16,409 bases of DNA from an uncultured Alphaproteobacteria bacterium (GCA_937919435.1 CALFRR010000228.1:1-16409), one strand, 5' to 3'; positions 6,629-13,732 are shown, counted from the stretch's first letter. Numbers and translations are program-made. The notes: generated by a model from the letters alone, not told the origin.

Positions 6629-7768
6629 TCATCGTGTTTCCGGCGGCGCCGTCCGCCACCACGGCCGCGCATTCGGCATGGCCACGTCGAGACGGACCAC
6701 CTCGCCGATCTCCGGCGTGATCAACCGGAAGCTCGCCCGATCCGCCGAGGCGGCGACGATCCGCTCGAACGGCTCGGTCCAGGCGTGGCGGGCGAGGGCG
6801 AAGCGACCGATGTGGGCCGGCATCATGGCGCGTGCGCCGAGGTCGTCGGCCGCCTGGGCCGCCTCTTCCGGGGTCATGTGGACCGACGGCCAGCGCGGGT
6901 CGTACTGGCCCATGTCGAGCGCGACCAGATCGAAGGACCCGAACCGCCGACCGATCTCGCTGAAATGCGAGCCGTAGCCGGTATCGCCACTGAGCAGCAC
7001 CCGGTGGCTCGCCGATTCCAAGACATGGCCGCCCCACAGGGTCTTGTTGCGGGTCAAGAGCCGCCCCGAGAAATGACGTACCGGCACCAGATGGATCCGC
7101 AACCCGTCTTCGTCGACCGCCATGTCGAACCAGTCGGCCTCGACGATCCGATCGGGGGCGTATCCCCAACGTTCGAGATGAGCACCGACGCCGAGCGGTG
7201 CGACCACACGGCCGACCCGGCTCCGCAGCGCATCAAGGCTGGCGTGGTCGAGGTGATCCCAATGGTCGTGGGTGATCAGCACCAGATCGATCGCCGGCAG
7301 ATCCTCGACGCGGACGACGGTGGTGCCATCGAAGGCGCGGTTGGTGCCGGGGACCGGCGAGGCGGAGGTCGCGAACACCGGATCGACCAGGATCCGTTTG
7401 CCGCCGAAGGTCGCGAAGAACGACGAGTGCCCGAGCCAGACGATCGCGTCACGGTACGGATCGAGTGATCCGAGGTCGGTCGCGACCGGCGACAGAGGCG
7501 CCGTCGGTCGCAGATTCGCAGGCCGGTCGAGAAGACCCTTGAAGACGATCGAGATCGGACCGCCGTCGGCGACCAGCACCTGCGTCGGCACGAGGTTGCG
7601 GAACTCGCCGACGATGGAGTCGTAGTTGGGTGAGTGTTCAATGCGCGCCAGCCGTTCCCCGACCGGATAGGCACCGAACTTCGGCAGCTGCAGATAGAGG
7701 ACGGCGCCGAGGACCATAACCGCGGCGAGCGCCGTGAGACCGATGAGCATCTTCCGCACTCGTCGCAT
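6629..7768 (-). CDS. Membrane-anchored MBL-fold hydrolase (NAPE-PLD/UlaG-like)
   Basis: This 379-residue protein has an N-terminal hydrophobic anchor or signal (residues 7-27 after MRRVRK) and a metallo-beta-lactamase fold. Features are WLGHSSF (111-117), ILVDPVF (126-132), the two-metal motif THDHWDHLD (166-174; H167, H169, D171, H172), H232 in RHFSGR, D262 in GDTGYGSHF and H319 in MPAHIGRF. The set fits the family that includes N-acyl-phosphatidylethanolamine phospholipase D and lactonase-like enzymes, so a phosphodiester or lactone substrate at the membrane is plausible but unproven. The ATG at 7766-7768 gives a normal signal anchor. The gene begins 22 bases after the flavodoxin-fold gene ends, so it is probably in one operon with it. 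Confidence 0.88.
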   Translation of the reverse strand: MRRVRKMLIGLTALAAVMVLGAVLYLQLPKFGAYPVGERLARIEHSPNYDSIVGEFRNLVPTQVLVADGGPISIVFKGLLDRPANLRPTAPLSPVATDLGSLDPYRDAIVWLGHSSFFATFGGKRILVDPVFATSASPVPGTNRAFDGTTVVRVEDLPAIDLVLITHDHWDHLDHASLDALRSRVGRVVAPLGVGAHLERWGYAPDRIVEADWFDMAVDEDGLRIHLVPVRHFSGRLLTRNKTLWGGHVLESASHRVLLSGDTGYGSHFSEIGRRFGSFDLVALDMGQYDPRWPSVHMTPEEAAQAADDLGARAMMPAHIGRFALARHAWTEPFERIVAASADRASFRLITPEIGEVVRLDVAMPNARPWWRTAPPETR

Positions 7769-7790
7769 GTTCGATCGTCCGACGATTGTT

Positions 7791-8327
7791 TCAGCTGGCG
7801 AGCGGCGACGCCAGCGTTTCGGTGAAGCGCGCCCGATAGTCGGCCAGTGCCTCCTCGCCGACTCCCATCGCACCGAAGAAGGCGAGCGGCTTCAGCCAGG
7901 TCATGCCGACATAGAGGGCACTCGCCTTCATCGGCGTCAGCACTTCGTCGATGGTGCTTCGGATGATGCCTGTGTCCGAATAGGTGTGCTCGGTCGCCCC
8001 GGCGGTGACCACCACCTGCATCTCCTTGCCCTTCAGGGCGGTGCCCCGGGGGCCGAAGGCCCAGCCGTACGTCCAGACCTCGTTGAGGTACGCCTTGAGC
8101 ATCGGCGGCAGATTGAACCAGTGGATCGGGAAGACGAACACGATCCGGTCGGCGGCGTCGGCCGCCTTCTGCTCTGCGGCGATGTCGAACGCGCCGACCT
8201 CGGTGCCATAGAGGACGTCGAGGTTGCGCACCTCGACGTCGTCGAGGCCTTCGGCCGCGGCCTGCAGCGCCCGGGTGGCGGTGGATCGAGCGAAATAGGG
8301 ATGGGAAACGATCACCAGCGTCTTCAT
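7791..8327 (-). CDS. Flavodoxin-fold NAD(P)H oxidoreductase (MdaB/KefF/NQO type)
   Basis: This 178-residue flavoprotein is probably a two-electron quinone reductase that avoids semiquinone radicals. It shows the flavin phosphate loop VIVSHPYFARS (5-15) and the family signature FPIHWFNLPPMLKAYLNEVW (66-85), followed by TYGWAFG. TAGATEHTYS (108-117) also contacts flavin in relatives. Length is normal for the family. The start ATG at 8325-8327 has a perfect AAGGAG ribosome site. It lies 49 bases after the DUF1330 gene and 22 bases before the MBL-fold gene, which suggests an electrophile-stress operon. Confidence 0.9.
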   Translation of the reverse strand: MKTLVIVSHPYFARSTATRALQAAAEGLDDVEVRNLDVLYGTEVGAFDIAAEQKAADAADRIVFVFPIHWFNLPPMLKAYLNEVWTYGWAFGPRGTALKGKEMQVVVTAGATEHTYSDTGIIRSTIDEVLTPMKASALYVGMTWLKPLAFFGAMGVGEEALADYRARFTETLASPLAS

Positions 8328-8376
8328 CGCCGTGAACTCCTTCGGGGGATCGAGAGGTTCGTGGGGCGGGCGTCGG

Positions 8377-8685
8377 TCATTCTGCGGCGGGCGCCCAGCC
8401 TTCGACAACCCAGGCATCGGTCTGCGCCGCGGCGAGGCGGTGGCCGAGGATCGCCCGGTAGGCGGGCGACTCGTACCAGGCGTTCGCCGTGGCGAGGTCG
8501 GGGAAGCGGAGGACGACGAAGACACCTTTCGGGGCGGTGCCTTCTACCGGGAAGAGCCGTCCTCCGAGCACCAGGCGCTCACCGCCGAAGGCCGCCACGG
8601 TCGCGTCGACCTCGGCGAGATATGGCTTCATGCCGTCGAAATTCAGGATGGTGGAATCGAAGACGAAATAGGCGGGGCGCGGCAA
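8377..8685 (-). CDS. DUF1330 domain protein
   Basis: This 102-residue cytoplasmic protein has the dimeric alpha/beta-barrel fold of DUF1330: PAYFVFDSTI (4-13), FPVEG, VVLRFPDLATANAWYESPAY and a C-terminal VVEGW. No enzymatic role is established for the family, and none is assigned. It starts with TTG (8683-8685), preceded by GAGGAT at good spacing. No ATG gives the complete fold. It is the first gene of the tightly spaced set DUF1330, quinone reductase, MBL-fold, LysR, and lies 103 bases after the YqhD-like gene. Confidence 0.85.
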   Translation of the reverse strand: MPRPAYFVFDSTILNFDGMKPYLAEVDATVAAFGGERLVLGGRLFPVEGTAPKGVFVVLRFPDLATANAWYESPAYRAILGHRLAAAQTDAWVVEGWAPAAE

Positions 8686-8712
8686 GTCGGATCCTCGTTC
8701 GGGTGGGCACTT

Positions 8713-8746
8713 CCTCCGGCCCTCGATGGGCTTCGAAGGCCGGAGG
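8713..8746. terminator. Hairpin between YqhD-like and DUF1330 genes
   Basis: CCTCCGGCC (8713-8721) and GGCCGGAGG (8738-8746) pair perfectly around a 16-base loop in the gap after the YqhD-like gene. There is no T-run on either strand, so it is a weak or Rho-assisted terminator, or an mRNA processing or stabilising structure. Confidence 0.35.
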
Positions 8747-8788
8747 CGGCGTGGTCTCGGCGACCGCGGATCAGGGCGGAGAGGGGCT

Positions 8789-9946
8789 TCAGAGGCTCGC
8801 TTCGTAGACGGCGCGGCTGACCTCGAGCGTCACGTCGCCGCGCTCGCCGAGGCCGGTCATGCCGTGCTCGCGCAGCCGCTCGATCAGGCCGTCGATCGCA
8901 TCGGCGCCGATGCCGTAACCGGACAGCCGCGTGGCGACACCGAGCCCCTCGAAGAAGCCGCGGGTCTTCTCGATCGCCAGATCGATCCGCTCCTCGTCGG
9001 TTCCGGAGGTGATCTGCCAGACGCGGGCGGCGTACTGCAGCAGCTTCTCCTTCTTGGCCTCGCGGCGGATGCGGAGCATCGACGGCAGCAGGACCGCCAG
9101 GGTCTGGCCGTGGTCGAGGCCGTGGATCGCGGTCAGCTCGTGACCGATCAGATGGGTCGCCCAGTCCTGCGGGACGCCGGCGCCGATCAGACCGTTGAGC
9201 GCCATGGTCGCCGCCCACATCAGATTGGCGCGGCTGGTGTAGTCGGCCGGCTCGTGGACCACCTTCGGGCCGACCTCGATCAGCGTCTGCAGGAGGCCCT
9301 CGGCGAAGCGATCCTGAACCAGAGCACCGACCGGATGGGTCAGATACTGCTCCATCACGTGGGTGAAGGCTTCGACGACACCGTTCGCCAACTGGCGCGC
9401 CGGCAGCGTGTAGGTCCGAGTCGGATCGAGGATCGAGAACTTCGGGAACACCAGCGGCGAGGCGAAGAACGCCTTGGTCCGGGTCGCCTTGCGGGTCACC
9501 ACGGCGTTGAAGTTCATCTCCGAGCCGGTCGCGGCGAGGGTCAGAACCGCGCCGAGCGGCAGCGCGTCGCGGACGCAGGCGCCCATCGTCGCCAGAATGT
9601 CCCAGGCGTCGCCGGCGTACTTCGCGGCCGCGGCCACGAACTTGGCGCCGTCGATCACCGATCCGCCGCCGACCGCCAGAAGGAAGTCGATCTTCTCGGC
9701 GCGGACCAGCGCGAACGCCCGCATCAGCGTCTCGAAGCTCGGATTGGGTTCGACCCCACCGAACTCGAAGACGGTGTGGCCGGCGAGCGCGGTGCGCACC
9801 TCGGCGAGCGTTCCGTTCTTCTCGGCGCTCCGGCCGCCGTAGAGGACGAGAATCCGGGCATCGGCGTCGACGAGACCGCCGAGCTCGGCGATGGTTCCCT
9901 CGCCGAAGACGATCCGCGTCGGATTGGAGAACTGGAAATTCAGCAT
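8789..9946 (-). CDS. yqhD: YqhD-like iron-type alcohol dehydrogenase / NADPH aldehyde reductase
   Basis: The 385 residues align along their whole length with E. coli YqhD (387 residues), a broad NADPH-dependent aldehyde reductase active on reactive aldehydes. GGGSVIDGAKF (93-103) binds the cofactor. Metal ligands are expected at 192, 196, 265 and 279; the protein has E192, H196, H265 (WATH) and H279 (GLDH), so the usual Asp of the first position is Glu. Conserved blocks include QDRFAEGLL, ALNGLIGAGVPQDWATH and HGMTGLGER. The ATG at 9944-9946 follows GAGGAG. It is divergent from a LysR gene, whereas E. coli yqhD is beside the AraC-family gene yqhC. Cytoplasmic detoxification of aldehydes is the likely role. 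Confidence 0.92.
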   Translation of the reverse strand: MLNFQFSNPTRIVFGEGTIAELGGLVDADARILVLYGGRSAEKNGTLAEVRTALAGHTVFEFGGVEPNPSFETLMRAFALVRAEKIDFLLAVGGGSVIDGAKFVAAAAKYAGDAWDILATMGACVRDALPLGAVLTLAATGSEMNFNAVVTRKATRTKAFFASPLVFPKFSILDPTRTYTLPARQLANGVVEAFTHVMEQYLTHPVGALVQDRFAEGLLQTLIEVGPKVVHEPADYTSRANLMWAATMALNGLIGAGVPQDWATHLIGHELTAIHGLDHGQTLAVLLPSMLRIRREAKKEKLLQYAARVWQITSGTDEERIDLAIEKTRGFFEGLGVATRLSGYGIGADAIDGLIERLREHGMTGLGERGDVTLEVSRAVYEASL

Positions 9947-10028
9947 CTGGAAGACTCCTCTGCATCCCGTTGACGACGGTTTTAGATCCTAGGGATTGCT
10001 GCCTGGAATGCGCCTTCGGGTTCGTGAT

Positions 10029-10050
10029 TTGATAACTTGAAGTTGATAAT
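10029..10050. promoter_or_regulatory. Operator/promoter candidate between YqhD-like and LysR genes
   Basis: This AT-rich patch holds a direct repeat TTGATAA (10029-10035, 10043-10049) and, between the copies, the palindrome AACTTGAAGTT (10034-10044). GATAAT (10045-10050) could be a -10 for the LysR gene, but its -35 is poor. The position in the divergent gap suits LysR autoregulation and control of the reductase. Confidence 0.4.
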
Positions 10051-10087
10051 GACGGGATCGTCCGATCGATCTCGCGGAGAGAGGCCG

Positions 10088-11041
10088 ATGGATTCCTCGC
10101 AGCGCGTGCGCGCCATCCTGTCGTTCATCCACGTCGCCGATGCCGGCAGCTTCGCCGGCGGCGCCCGCGCTCTCGGGATCTCCTCGGCGGCGGTGAGCAA
10201 GAACATCGCCGGCCTCGAGAAATCGCTCGGGGTCAGGCTGATGAACCGGACGACGCGGACCCTGCATCTGACCGAAGAGGGCGAAACCTTCCTGCGCCGG
10301 GCACGGATCGGGCTCGAGGCGCTCGATCTCGCCACCGAGGCGGTGATCGCCCATCGCGCCGAGCCGACCGGCCGAGTCCGCATCTCCACCAGCGTCGGCT
10401 TCGGTCGCGACCAGTTGACCCCGGTGCTGCCGGGGCTGCTCGCGAAATATCCGGGGCTGTCGGTCGAGGTCGACTTCGACGATCGGCTCGTCGACCTGGT
10501 CCACGATCGTTACGACCTGGGCTTGCGCGGCGGCCGGATCGCCGATTCTTCACTGGTCGCCCGCACGATCTGCCGGATGAACATGGTGCTGGTCGCCTCG
10601 CCCACCTACCTCGAGCGGTCGGGCACGCCGCGCGCGCCGGAGGATCTGGCCCGCCACCGACTGCTGACCCGGCGGTTTCTCGGCGGGCGCGTCTCACCGT
10701 GGAATTTCCGGGCCGCGGACGGCAGTATCTCCACCCTCGACAGCGAGGCGGCGGCGCTGACACTGTCGTCGCCGGAGGCGCTGACCCAGGCTGCGGTCGA
10801 CGGCGCCGGCATCACCGAGGTCGGCGTCCACCATGTCTGGCGCCACCTCGGCGCCGGCCGACTGAAGGTGTTGCTCGCCGACAGCCACCATCCCGGCGGC
10901 TTCGAAATGACGCTGCAATACCCGCACCGAGCGTTGATGGCGCCGCGCGTCCGCGTCACCGTCGAACATCTCCTCGCCGCGTTCGCGCAGATGGAGGAGT
11001 TGCACGTCCCACTGGCCTCGCTGCGGAAATACGCCGCCTGA
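10088..11041 (+). CDS. LysR-family transcriptional regulator divergent from YqhD-like gene
   Basis: The 317-residue protein has a winged helix at about 1-65 (FAGGARALGISSAAVSKNIA at 22-41, then RLMNRTTRTLHLTEEG) and an effector domain with GRVRISTSVGFG, DLGLRGGRIADSSLVAR and VDGAGITEV. The frame is open 17 codons earlier, but the ATG at 10088 has GGAGAGAGG just upstream and starts at the normal place before the helix. It belongs to the LysR branch that commonly sits beside and controls oxidoreductases, and here it is divergent from the YqhD-like aldehyde reductase. The effector is unknown. Confidence 0.92.
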   Translation: MDSSQRVRAILSFIHVADAGSFAGGARALGISSAAVSKNIAGLEKSLGVRLMNRTTRTLHLTEEGETFLRRARIGLEALDLATEAVIAHRAEPTGRVRISTSVGFGRDQLTPVLPGLLAKYPGLSVEVDFDDRLVDLVHDRYDLGLRGGRIADSSLVARTICRMNMVLVASPTYLERSGTPRAPEDLARHRLLTRRFLGGRVSPWNFRAADGSISTLDSEAAALTLSSPEALTQAAVDGAGITEVGVHHVWRHLGAGRLKVLLADSHHPGGFEMTLQYPHRALMAPRVRVTVEHLLAAFAQMEELHVPLASLRKYAA

Positions 11042-11070
11042 GCTCGACCGCGCGTTTCGCCGGTCGAGCT
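11041..11070 (+). terminator. Perfect 10-bp hairpin at the stop of the second LysR gene
   Basis: AGCTCGACCG (11041-11050) pairs perfectly with CGGTCGAGCT (11061-11070) around a 10-base loop, and starts at the last base of the stop codon. It lacks a T-run. The core TCGACCG/CGGTCGA is shared with the hairpin at the stop of the first LysR gene (5656-5688). Confidence 0.4.
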
Positions 11071-11101
11071 GGACGATGCCACTGCCGCTTCGGGAAAGAG
11101 G

Positions 11102-11227
11102 ATGAGCAGGACAGCGCCGATCGACATCTTTCGGTTCGGTCCCGCGACAGCCATCGTCGGCCTCGCGCCGTCGGTGTTCGCAAGACGGTCCAATCTGGAC
11201 CACGTCACCGCCGGGCCAAACTCATGA
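11102..11227 (+). other. Short open frame in the LysR / hydrolase gap
   Basis: The 293-base gap between the convergent LysR and hydrolase genes holds, besides two hairpins, one ATG-started frame of 41 codons (MSRTAPIDIFRFG...). The purine-rich GGGAAAGAGG directly abuts the ATG, too close for a good ribosome site. No family is recognised. It is more likely a chance frame or a gene remnant than a working gene. Confidence 0.15.
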
Positions 11228-11273
11228 CCGGCAGGAAAACGGGGTGCGCGTCAGTCTCCAGACCGTCGTGGAA

Positions 11274-11306
11274 AAGGGCCGTCCGCGCGAGACGCGGGCG
11301 GCCCTT
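11274..11306 (-). terminator. Rho-independent terminator of the alpha/beta hydrolase gene
   Basis: A 14-bp stem, AAGGGCCGTCCGCG (11274-11287) with CGCGGGCGGCCCTT (11293-11306) and one G-T wobble, closes a 5-base loop. On the minus strand the stem runs into TTTT, as expected for termination of the hydrolase transcript, 29 bases after its stop codon. Confidence 0.8.
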
Positions 11307-11334
11307 GCTTCATCACACCGGATGCTGCCGGACG

Positions 11335-12411
11335 TCAGACCAGATGCTGCTGGAAGAAGGATTGGATCTTGTCGAACGGGATCACGTCCGGGCGGTCGTA
11401 GAGGTCGGTGTGACTGGCGCCGGGGATGATCATCAGCTCCTTCGGCTCGGCCGCGTTCGCGAAGGCGGTTTCGCTGAAGTAGCGAGAATGCGCCTTTTCA
11501 CCGTGGATCAGCAGGACCGGACGCGGCGCGATCTCCGTGATATAGGTCAAGATCGGCATGTTCATGAACGACAGCGGCGTCGTCTGTGACCAGGAATTGC
11601 CCGAGTTGACCGCACGCTTATGATATCCGCGCGGCGTCATGTAGTAGTCGTGATAGTCGACCAGGAATTGCGCTTCGCCGCCCTTGAGGTTGTTGTAGGC
11701 CGCCTGATAGGCCGGTTCGCCCTTTTCGGCGTCGGCCCAGCGCTGCTGGCCGAGTTGCTCCAGCGCCTTCGTGCGCTGTTCGAGCGTGACGCTGTCGTTG
11801 TAGCCTTTCGACATGACCCGAGACATGTCGTACATCGTGCTGGCGACGACCGCCTTGACCCGCTTGTCGGCGGCGACGGCGTTCAGCGCGATGCCGCCGA
11901 AGCCGCAGATGCCGATGACGCCGATCCGCGACCGGTCGACGGATCCATGCAGGCCGAGATGGTCGACGGCGGCGCTGACATCTTCGGAATTGATGTCCGG
12001 CGAAGCGATGTTTCGTGGTTCACCGCCGCTTTCACCCGTGAAGGACGGATCGAAAGCCAGCGTCAGGAAGCCGCGTTCGGCCATGGTCTGGGCGTAGAGA
12101 CCGGAGGCCTGTTCCTTCACGGCACCGAACGGGCCGACGACGACCAGCGCTGCGAGGCGGCGGTTGGCGCGATCCTTCGGAAGATAGAGGTCGCCGGCCA
12201 GGGTGATGCCATAGCGGGTCCGGAAGGTGACCTTCTGGTGGTCGACCTTGGCGCTCTTGGGAAAGACCTTGTCCCATTCCTGTGTCAGTTGCAACTTGCC
12301 GCTCCTCTGCGCGCTCGCCGCCGTGACGGTGGAGGCGATGCCGGCGACAGAAACGGCAGCTCCTGCAACAGACAATCTCAGAAGTTGCTTTCTGGTGACA
12401 CCTTCGTTCAT
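11335..12411 (-). CDS. Exported alpha/beta hydrolase with Cys at the nucleophile position
   Basis: This 358-residue protein starts with a Tat-like signal (TRKQLLRLS, a hydrophobic stretch, cleavage near ASAQ at 32-35), so it is probably periplasmic. The hydrolase core shows ITLAGDLYLP (69-78), FDPSFTGESGG (120-130), the nucleophile elbow VIGICGFGG (165-173), VLLIHGEKAHSRYF (299-312) and the catalytic His in GASHTDLYD (H334). The elbow residue is C169 rather than Ser, as in dienelactone-hydrolase-like enzymes. Relatives of this subgroup share ASTMYDMSRV and YYMTPRGYH. The substrate is unknown. The ATG at 12409-12411 has a GAGG ribosome site. An AraC-box promoter candidate lies about 130 bases upstream and a terminator lies downstream, so it is probably a single-gene unit. 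Confidence 0.87.
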   Translation of the reverse strand: MNEGVTRKQLLRLSVAGAAVSVAGIASTVTAASAQRSGKLQLTQEWDKVFPKSAKVDHQKVTFRTRYGITLAGDLYLPKDRANRRLAALVVVGPFGAVKEQASGLYAQTMAERGFLTLAFDPSFTGESGGEPRNIASPDINSEDVSAAVDHLGLHGSVDRSRIGVIGICGFGGIALNAVAADKRVKAVVASTMYDMSRVMSKGYNDSVTLEQRTKALEQLGQQRWADAEKGEPAYQAAYNNLKGGEAQFLVDYHDYYMTPRGYHKRAVNSGNSWSQTTPLSFMNMPILTYITEIAPRPVLLIHGEKAHSRYFSETAFANAAEPKELMIIPGASHTDLYDRPDVIPFDKIQSFFQQHLV

Positions 12412-12518
12412 TTGGTTGCCTCGGCTTTCTTGTTGGAATGGAAGCCGGATGGGGCCAACTCGGCAAATACGATCAGCTTCCAGGGCGAGTTGATCTTAAT
12501 GTGTGCAGGGAGCGGACG

Positions 12519-12555
12519 ATTAGATCGTTTCTGCGTGTTTCTTGCCCAATCCTAC
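12519..12555 (-). promoter_or_regulatory. AraC-box promoter candidate of the hydrolase gene
   Basis: On the minus strand GTAGGATTGGGCAAGAA (12555-12539) is followed 14 bases later by TCTAAT (12524-12519), a -10 one change from consensus. The box replaces a recognisable -35, as in activator-dependent promoters. The same box, spacing and orientation recur upstream of the deleted alcohol dehydrogenase (13588-13624). Confidence 0.55.
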
Positions 12556-12987
12556 AATTGGCGGCGCTCGAGACTGCCGCGCGTTTCCGGCTCCCCGATC
12601 GGCTGGGCACGACCGAAGGCGAAGCGGTTCCTTTTCGCGATCGTTTGATGAGCTCGACGGCGGGAGAACGACGAGCGTTCCGCATCCGGACCACGAAAAA
12701 TGATCGCTTCCGCTGCACGCTGTCGATGAACCGCGGCCGAGCCACGTCCGGTGTGGGGAGCATCACCCGATCCGAACGGGAGAGGAGCGTCCATGTCGCC
12801 GCGTCTCAGGCCGAACGAACCGACGGGTGCCGGCGGTGAGTGAACCCGGGAACGGAGGCCATGGGCCCGTCGGGCTCGGCCGGGTCCACCCCAACCGCCG
12901 TGTTGCACGACGTGATCGGGCACCCGTCTCTCGGAGAAGGCCGCAGCCGGATTTTTCAGTGCCGCTCGTCCGACCCTCGCGTGCAGG
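12556..12987. other. Non-coding or decayed stretch with two small plus-strand frames
   Basis: No intact gene was recognised between the hydrolase promoter and the dehydrogenase remnant. Two short plus-strand frames have ribosome sites: 12793-12843 (16 residues, MSPRLRPNEPTG...) after GGGAGAGGAG, and 12861-13013 (50 residues) after GGAGG. The second contains TAVLHDVIGHPSLGEGRSRI, which loosely resembles an N-terminal segment of some alpha/beta hydrolases. It overlaps the dehydrogenase 3' end on the other strand. These may be remnants of a lost gene or chance frames. Confidence 0.25.
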
Positions 12988-13488
12988 CTACGCGGCCGAG
13001 CGCAACACCATGACGATGTCGTCCTTGGTCATGGCTGGAAGGGCGGGCAAGCGCCCGCGCCCGTCGTTCACGATGCGCAGAGTCTCCGTGGCATAGAGCT
13101 CGAACTTCGAGCCATCGATGCCGAGGTCGGAGAAACGTGTCGGGCAACCGATCGACCCGAGGAAGGCCTCGAAGCGATCGATGCCGGCAAGAGCGCAGTC
13201 GAGATCGTCGGGCGAGCCGGCCCGGAGGCCGAAGATGCGCTCGGCAAACTGCACGAACTTGCGGGGATTCGAGCGGGCGGCAAATCGCATCCAGGACGGA
13301 TTGATGACGGCGAGGCCCGCGTCGGTCAGGCTCTTCACGGCGCGATCGAACGTGCCGCTGCGTTTGACGCTGCCTCCGCCCGTCACCAAGAGGGCGCGGC
13401 TTCCGTGGCGCAAGGCGGCATCGCCCAGCCTCGCGAGCGAGCCCGCGCCGAATATGATCTTCGTCGGATTGGAAAATTCGAATTTCAT
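12988..13488 (-). pseudogene. Iron-type alcohol dehydrogenase with in-frame loss of its core
   Basis: The frame encodes 166 residues against about 380 for the family. Residues 1 to about 60 are a normal N-terminus (MKFEFSNPTKIIFGAG, RALLVTGGGSVKRSGTF). After DAGLAV the sequence jumps to the C-terminal domain (INPSWMRFAARSNPRKFVQF, AERIFGL, CPTRFSDLGI, DDIVMVLRSA). The missing part of about 210 residues contains the cofactor GGGS/D loop and all four metal ligands, so no enzyme activity is expected. The frame stays open, suggesting a precise or selected deletion, perhaps between similar GLAV-coding sequences. It is divergent from the AraC gene and keeps a promoter-like upstream region. It belongs to a different subfamily from the intact YqhD-like gene. 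Confidence 0.85.
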
Positions 13489-13587
13489 TGTGACACCCGG
13501 TACGCTGGCGTCGCCGCACGGGGCGGGCGACTGCAGAGTCGTACATCGACCAACTCGGGTCGAGGTTGGGCGCCACAATCTGGCGGC

Positions 13588-13624
13588 GATATACCAAAAC
13601 TCCGAGGTTCTTGCCCGATCCTAC
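13588..13624 (-). promoter_or_regulatory. AraC-box promoter candidate of the deleted dehydrogenase
   Basis: On the minus strand GTAGGATCGGGCAAGAA (13624-13608) differs by one base from the box upstream of the hydrolase, and again a -10-like hexamer, TATATC (13593-13588), follows after exactly 14 bases. It lies in the gap between the dehydrogenase remnant and the divergent AraC gene. A weaker partial copy, GCCCGATACT, occurs on the plus strand at 13664-13673. Confidence 0.55.
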
Positions 13625-13732
13625 TGGGATGCACCTCCACAGATTGCCAAGGCCGAGATCATGGCCCGATACTTGGAACCGATGACGCTCGACGTCCGCG
13701 GAAGGATCGGCGTTGACGTGGAAGAGGCGACG

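Noticed and set aside
9985..9991. GATCCTA upstream of the YqhD-like gene as an AraC box.
   Set aside because: Only the TAGGATC core agrees; at the required spacing there is no -10, and the gene start is too close.
13118..13732. A much longer N-terminus for the AraC protein.
   Set aside because: The extension is antisense to the dehydrogenase remnant and crosses the promoter candidate; the ATG at 13733 has a good ribosome site and gives the family length.
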